Assembly (NCBI GenBank): GCA_905215805.1
Contig: CAJMRL010000002.1
Location: forward strand, 170,234 to 234,233
Source of the DNA: an uncultured bacterium
Lineage (GTDB): Bacteria > Bacillota > Clostridia > UBA1381
DNA: 64,000 nucleotides
Direction of reading: 5' to 3'
Shown here: in pieces, positions 60,287 to 64,000 of the stretch
Layout: every line of letters begins with the position of its first letter
How positions within the stretch are numbered: the first letter of the stretch is position 1
Notes under the pieces: model-generated
Database searches by the model: none
Seen by the model: the letters and a program-made list of their open reading frames with translations, nothing else
What the model was told of the DNA's origin: nothing
Program-made: the position numbers and the translations under genes

Positions 60287-61127
60287 ATATTATTGCAACC
60301 GCATGACGTGTTGCATGACAGTTTATATTTACCGCTGCCGGAAGTCCGGCAATATGTGTGGGGAAGGTTTCTATATTAACTCCGAGAGCGGTTGTTGTGC
60401 CTCCCAATCCGGCAGCTCCTATGCCTAAACGGTTTATTTCAGTAAGAAGCTTTTTCTCAAGTTCTGCATAAAATGGATTGGGGTTTGAGGTGTTTATATC
60501 TCTTGTGAGAGCTTTTTTGGCAAGAACGCATACTTTATCCATAGTGCCGCCGATTCCCACTCCCACAACCATTGGAGGACAAGGATTTGGTCCGGCTTTT
60601 CTTACTGTATCAATGACAAAATCGATTACTCCTTCAACACCGTCAGATGGATTAAGCATTTTTAATGCGCCTTTATTTTCACTGCCGAATCCCTTTGGAG
60701 CAAATGTAAGCTTTATTTTATCTCCGTCTGTAAAATCATAATATATCACTGCCGGAGTATTGTCTTTGGTGTTAATTCGGTTTAAAGGATCCTTTACGAC
60801 AGATTTTCTGAGATAACCGTCTGTATAGCCTTTGGCTACGCCCTTGTTTATAGCTTCGGTAATACTGTCTCCTTCGATAAATACGTCTTTTCCTATTTCA
60901 ACAAAAAACACAGCCATACCTGTATCCTGACATATAGGAACTTCTTTTTGAGCAGCTATATTTGCATTTTGCAGGAGTTTGTCAAGAATAACACGTCCGA
61001 CATCGGATTTTTCATCAGCAATATTTTTTTCTATAGCCGAGCGTATATCATTGTTAAGATAGCAGTTGGCTTTTATACACATATTACAAACAGTTTGCGT
61101 TATTTCGTCTGAATTTATAATTCTCAT
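60285..61127 (-). CDS. fumarate hydratase class I, alpha subunit (TtdA-like), no adjacent beta
   Basis: 280 residues from the ATG at 61127 (AAGGAG about 10 bases before), the normal length of the alpha chain. Candidate iron-sulfur cysteines are in VPICQDTGMAVF near 61, AGPNPCPPMVVGVGIGGTMD near 178 and the terminal INCHATRHA. In two-subunit class I enzymes this part holds the 4Fe-4S cluster, and the beta subunit (about 180-200 residues) completes the active site for fumarate-malate or tartrate dehydration. The beta gene normally follows directly, but here a terminator and convergent ypeB follow, so beta must be elsewhere or missing. Confidence 0.92.
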   Translation of the reverse strand: MRIINSDEITQTVCNMCIKANCYLNNDIRSAIEKNIADEKSDVGRVILDKLLQNANIAAQKEVPICQDTGMAVFFVEIGKDVFIEGDSITEAINKGVAKGYTDGYLRKSVVKDPLNRINTKDNTPAVIYYDFTDGDKIKLTFAPKGFGSENKGALKMLNPSDGVEGVIDFVIDTVRKAGPNPCPPMVVGVGIGGTMDKVCVLAKKALTRDINTSNPNPFYAELEKKLLTEINRLGIGAAGLGGTTTALGVNIETFPTHIAGLPAAVNINCHATRHAVAII

Positions 61128-61165
61128 TGTCTGTTTTCTCCTTAAAATTTCATTTCTTGCTTTTA

Positions 61166-61194
61166 AGTATAGCATATTTTTCTTTAATTTGCAA
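61166..61194 (-). promoter_or_regulatory. promoter of the fumarase alpha gene
   Basis: Read on minus: TTGCAA (61194-61189), 17-base spacer, TATACT (61171-61166). Confidence 0.75.
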
Positions 61195-61264
61195 CCGCTA
61201 TCGCTTTAGAATAGATATTTTTAAATATGCCTTTAAAGTATGGTAAACTATAAAATACAGGTAT

Positions 61265-61293
61265 TTGATTTTTGTGCGAATAAGTTATATAAT
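61265..61293 (+). promoter_or_regulatory. promoter of the aldo/keto reductase gene
   Basis: TTGATT (61265-61270), 17-base spacer, TATAAT (61288-61293). It excludes start codons upstream of about 61300. Confidence 0.8.
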
Positions 61294-61329
61294 TATAATA
61301 GCATAAAATATTTAAGAGGAGATGAGTAC

Positions 61330-62424
61330 ATGGAATACAGAGAATTACCTAAAGGCAAAGAAAAAATAAGTATCTTAGGCATTGGAACGAGTTCCATAGG
61401 GCAAGCCGGTGAAAAAGAAATAGAAAAGACAATTGAATTGGCGATAGAAAATGGAATAAATTATGTTGATTTGGCTTCGGCAGATGCAGAACCGTTTCCG
61501 GTGTTTGGAAAAGTACTGGGCACAATGAGAAAGAATATGTATTTTCAAATACATTTCGGGGCCGATTACCATACCGGAAAATATGGCTGGACTTTGAAGC
61601 TTGAGGATATAAAAAAGTCAATTGACTGGCAGCTAAAGTCTTTAAAAACAGATTATATTGATTTTGGATTTATTCATTGTATAGATGAAACCGCTGATAT
61701 AGAGCGTGTTATTTCCGAGGGGACGCTTGATTATATCCAGCAGCTTAAGAAGCAAGGCGTAATACATCATATAGGCTTGTCGTCACATACGCCGGAAGCG
61801 GTACATAAGCTGTTGGATACAGGGATTATTGATATGCTTATGTTCAGTATAAATCCGGCTTACGATTATAGACGCGGAGAGTATGCTATAGGAAGTTCGG
61901 AGGAACGCATGACTTTGTATAGACGGTGCGAAAGTGAAGGAGTCGGAATATCAGTGATGAAAGCATTTGCGGGAGGACAGCTTCTTGATGACAGAACTTC
62001 ACCGTTTAAAAAGGCGCTTACAGAATATCAGTGCATACAATATGCGCTTGATAAACCGGGAGTGATAACAGTATTGCCGGGAGTAAGAAACAGTTCTGAT
62101 TTAAAGCGTATATTAGGATTTTTCGATGCGTCTGAGAATGAAAGGGATTATTCTATTCTTGGTACACTTGCTCCGAATGATATGGATGGAGTATGTGTAT
62201 ATTGTAATCACTGTCAGCCGTGCCCGGCGGAATTGGATATAGGGCTTATAAATAAATATTATGATTTATCTTTGTCAGGAGATAAGCTGGCAGAAAGCCA
62301 TTATAGAAGTTTGGATAAAAAGGCGTCAGACTGTATTTCCTGCGGTCATTGTGAAAAAAGATGCCCGTTTAATGTAAAACAGATTCAGAGGCTGAAAAGG
62401 ATACAGGAGTATTACGGTATATAA
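61330..62424 (+). CDS. aldo/keto-reductase-fold protein with C-terminal 4Fe-4S domain
   Basis: 364 residues from the ATG at 61330 (GAGGAG upstream). The TIM barrel spans about 1-280 (GIGTSSIGQ, NGINYVDLAS, TDYIDFGFIHCID, VIHHIGLSSHTPEAV, GISVMKAFAGGQLL). Two cysteine clusters follow, CVYCNHCQPCP near 295 and CISCGHCEKRCPF near 337, typical of two 4Fe-4S centres. Of the AKR catalytic tetrad, Asp47 and the His near 113 are present, but the Tyr expected after NYVDLA is missing and the Lys strand reads FQIHFG. Reduction may therefore be flavin-free electron transfer or an unknown reaction. Such proteins are common in anaerobes; the substrate is unknown. Confidence 0.88.
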   Translation: MEYRELPKGKEKISILGIGTSSIGQAGEKEIEKTIELAIENGINYVDLASADAEPFPVFGKVLGTMRKNMYFQIHFGADYHTGKYGWTLKLEDIKKSIDWQLKSLKTDYIDFGFIHCIDETADIERVISEGTLDYIQQLKKQGVIHHIGLSSHTPEAVHKLLDTGIIDMLMFSINPAYDYRRGEYAIGSSEERMTLYRRCESEGVGISVMKAFAGGQLLDDRTSPFKKALTEYQCIQYALDKPGVITVLPGVRNSSDLKRILGFFDASENERDYSILGTLAPNDMDGVCVYCNHCQPCPAELDIGLINKYYDLSLSGDKLAESHYRSLDKKASDCISCGHCEKRCPFNVKQIQRLKRIQEYYGI

Positions 62425-62430
62425 TATAGA

Positions 62431-62466
62431 ATACGGCATAGCGATAAAAGCTGTGTCGTATTTTTT
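62431..62466 (+). terminator. terminator of the aldo/keto reductase gene
   Basis: 12-bp stem with two G-U pairs (62431-62442 with 62450-62461), loop GATAAAA, then six T. Confidence 0.85.
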
Positions 62467-62577
62467 ATAAAAAATTTTTATATTTTTGGGACCATTTTAT
62501 TATTTTATGGATATATAATATTAGAGAATTAAAAATAGCGTTATTTTTAAAGATGAAGAACAAAGGAGGATGAAGCG

Positions 62578-63123
62578 TTGATTGATGAAGAAAAATTTTT
62601 GAATCATTTAAAAAGGCGGAAACGGGGCAGCCTTGAAAGGGCTATTGATCTATATACGCCATATGTTAGCGTAATTGTTTATAATATTATTGGCGGTATT
62701 ATGACAAAAGAAGATGTGGAAGAGGTCGTTGCAGATACATTTGTTTCACTTTGGAAAAGTGTTCAAACGCTTGACAGCACGAAAGGATGTATTCGTTCGT
62801 ATCTCGGCTCGTTAGCAAGAAACTGTGCCAAGAAAAAGCTGCGCGATGTTAAGATATACAATGAATTAGATGAGAATCTTGTTTATGTAAATGGAGAGCC
62901 CGGAGCACATATTGAAAAAATGGAGGAGAGGCAGATGCTGCTGGAGCTGATAAGAAACCTTGGCGAGCCGGACAGTGAAATATTTTTAAGACATTATTGG
63001 TATAATGAAAAAGTATCAAGAATTTCTGCAGTTACAGGAATTTGCAGATCGACAATAACGACAAAGCTGCATAGAGGGCGTAAAAAGTTGAAGGAAATAC
63101 TTGAAAAGGAGGCGGGCATATGA
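62578..63123 (+). CDS. ECF-type RNA polymerase sigma factor
   Basis: 181 residues from a TTG start with AGGAGG about 9 bases upstream. Region 2 includes YVSVIVYNIIGGIMTKEDVEEVVADTFVSLWKSV (about 29-62, read in parts), and region 4 is VSRISAVTGICRSTITTKLHRGRKKLKEIL near 143. This is the short ECF class with no region 3. It overlaps the next gene by four bases, the usual sigma then anti-sigma arrangement, so activity is probably held by that membrane protein until an envelope signal arrives. Confidence 0.92.
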   Translation: MIDEEKFLNHLKRRKRGSLERAIDLYTPYVSVIVYNIIGGIMTKEDVEEVVADTFVSLWKSVQTLDSTKGCIRSYLGSLARNCAKKKLRDVKIYNELDENLVYVNGEPGAHIEKMEERQMLLELIRNLGEPDSEIFLRHYWYNEKVSRISAVTGICRSTITTKLHRGRKKLKEILEKEAGI

Positions 63124-63956
63124 AGAAGCTTAAGAATTTGAAGATCAAATCCGCAGATATAAAACGTAGGGTAAATGGTATTCTCAATGCTGACCTCAAT
63201 GAAAAGAAGGTATATATGAGCAGAGGAATACTAAAAACGGCATTGATTGCAGCGGTAGTTACGGCGGTATTTACAGGCACAGCGTTTGCAATTTCTCCTG
63301 TGGGACGTGAAATGATAGGGTATATAATATCCTATTTCCAAAGCGATAAAGCGGTGGAGCTGACAGATGTAGAGGAATTGAATAAATATAGTGAAGAAAT
63401 CGGAGTAAGTGTTTCAAATATGGGGTATACATTGACGCTTGACAATGTTGCGGCAGATGACAATTTCTTACATGTTTTTTACACCCTTACATCTGATGAA
63501 CAGCCATTCAATGAAAACGGTATAACAGGGAAGATACGCGGAAAGGCAGCAGATTTCTGGGAAGAATGCAAAATTAACAATGAATACGTTGAGGATGCTG
63601 CAAACAATAACAGATATGAAGGATATTTTGCAGATGAATATACTTATAAGTGTGCAAATAAATATAATGTTTCAAAGATGGATTTGCCGGATAAATTCAA
63701 TTTGGAATTTTTCATAGCATATTTACCCGGATTTGAAGACAGGCAGGACGTAAAAACGGCAATAGAAGCGGGCGATAAATCAAATATGCTGTATTTATCG
63801 ACGGAAATAGATAAGTCAAAAGCAAGTTCCGAAAGCATAACAAAGGCGGTGAATAAACCTGCAGGTGAATTTGGGACGCTTGAAAAGATAATCTTTTCTC
63901 CGTTTGGAAATCAGCTTATATTAAGGTCTGATAAGAGTGATAATTTGGTGGAGTAG
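63120..63956 (+). CDS. DUF4179-type membrane protein, probable anti-sigma factor, possibly truncated
   Basis: 278 residues. A basic cytoplasmic segment (about 1-37) precedes one membrane helix (LKTALIAAVVTAVFTGTAFA, near 38-57), then an extracytoplasmic domain with SNMGYTLTLDNVAADDNFLHVFYTL near 100, as in DUF4179 proteins paired with ECF sigma factors. The start overlaps the sigma gene by four bases. Related proteins usually continue well beyond the region matching FGNQLILRSD, but here a TAG stops the frame at 63954-63956 and the remaining bases are less AT-rich. This may be a natural short form, a frameshift or an insertion at the window edge. Confidence 0.8.
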   Translation: MKKLKNLKIKSADIKRRVNGILNADLNEKKVYMSRGILKTALIAAVVTAVFTGTAFAISPVGREMIGYIISYFQSDKAVELTDVEELNKYSEEIGVSVSNMGYTLTLDNVAADDNFLHVFYTLTSDEQPFNENGITGKIRGKAADFWEECKINNEYVEDAANNNRYEGYFADEYTYKCANKYNVSKMDLPDKFNLEFFIAYLPGFEDRQDVKTAIEAGDKSNMLYLSTEIDKSKASSESITKAVNKPAGEFGTLEKIIFSPFGNQLILRSDKSDNLVE

Positions 63957-64000
63957 GGAAGCACCGCCTTGTCACATTACTGTGATAGGTTTGCGCCACC

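Noticed and set aside
1..64000. CRISPR arrays, prophage or toxin-antitoxin modules
   Set aside because: No regularly spaced repeats, cas-like, phage structural or toxin-antitoxin gene pairs were recognised on either strand.

Overview
The window looks like chromosome of an AT-rich, anaerobic, endospore-forming member of the Bacillota (class Clostridia), probably an uncultured gut-type lineage. Sporulation and germination genes (SipL-like protein, YabP, YabQ, SpoIIR, SleB, YpeB) show a spore former. HydE, an iron-sulfur fumarase alpha subunit and an iron-sulfur aldo/keto reductase point to anaerobic metabolism. Isoleucine ATA codons are very common. I cannot place it below class level from the sequence alone.

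Layout. 1-2.9 kb: 3' part of a SipL-like gene, an HPr-like gene with an altered active site, and galM. 3.0-5.1 kb: rplU leader, rplU, rpmA and obg. 5.2-12.7 kb: dapL, then gltB-gltD. 12.8-13.8 kb (minus): a zinc-ribbon protein and a SigH-type sigma factor. 14-17 kb: birA, then htpG behind a perfect CIRCE operator. 17-20 kb: argJ, then an AT-rich patch holding one orphan gene with foreign codon use. 20-25 kb: rRNA methyltransferase, HU, then the conserved rqcP-yabP-yabQ-divIC-S1 cluster and a large membrane protein. 25.2-30.7 kb: a tight operon for t6A synthesis (Sua5, TsaD) with a YwlE-type arginine phosphatase, RimI, AroB, LspA and RluD. 30.8-32.6 kb (minus): hydE and a YczE-type membrane protein. 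32.7-39.6 kb: DUF1015 protein, HAD phosphatase, AMP-forming ligase, ychF (minus) and an AGCS symporter. 39.7-42.7 kb: a metal-resistance locus with ArsR repressor, separate HMA protein and P1B-ATPase. 42.8-45.8 kb (minus): mutL-miaA. 46-50.2 kb: sbcD-sbcC. 50.3-54.9 kb: NfeD-SPFH pair, a LytTR two-component system and an SGNH esterase. 54.9-57.5 kb: holA (minus) and a secreted SH3-NlpC/P60 hydrolase flanked by two WalR-type boxes. 57.6-60.3 kb: tRNA-Leu, spoIIR (minus), sleB-ypeB. 60.3-64 kb: orphan fumarase alpha (minus), aldo/keto reductase, ECF sigma factor and its probable DUF4179 partner.

No CRISPR array, insertion sequence, prophage or obvious new multi-gene system was seen. The most useful leads are regulatory (WalR boxes, CIRCE on htpG, ArsR operator) and small departures from family norms: L27 with no Prp extension, HPr without Arg17, an orphan gene that uses only CAA for glutamine, and a membrane protein fused to a DUF6273-like domain.
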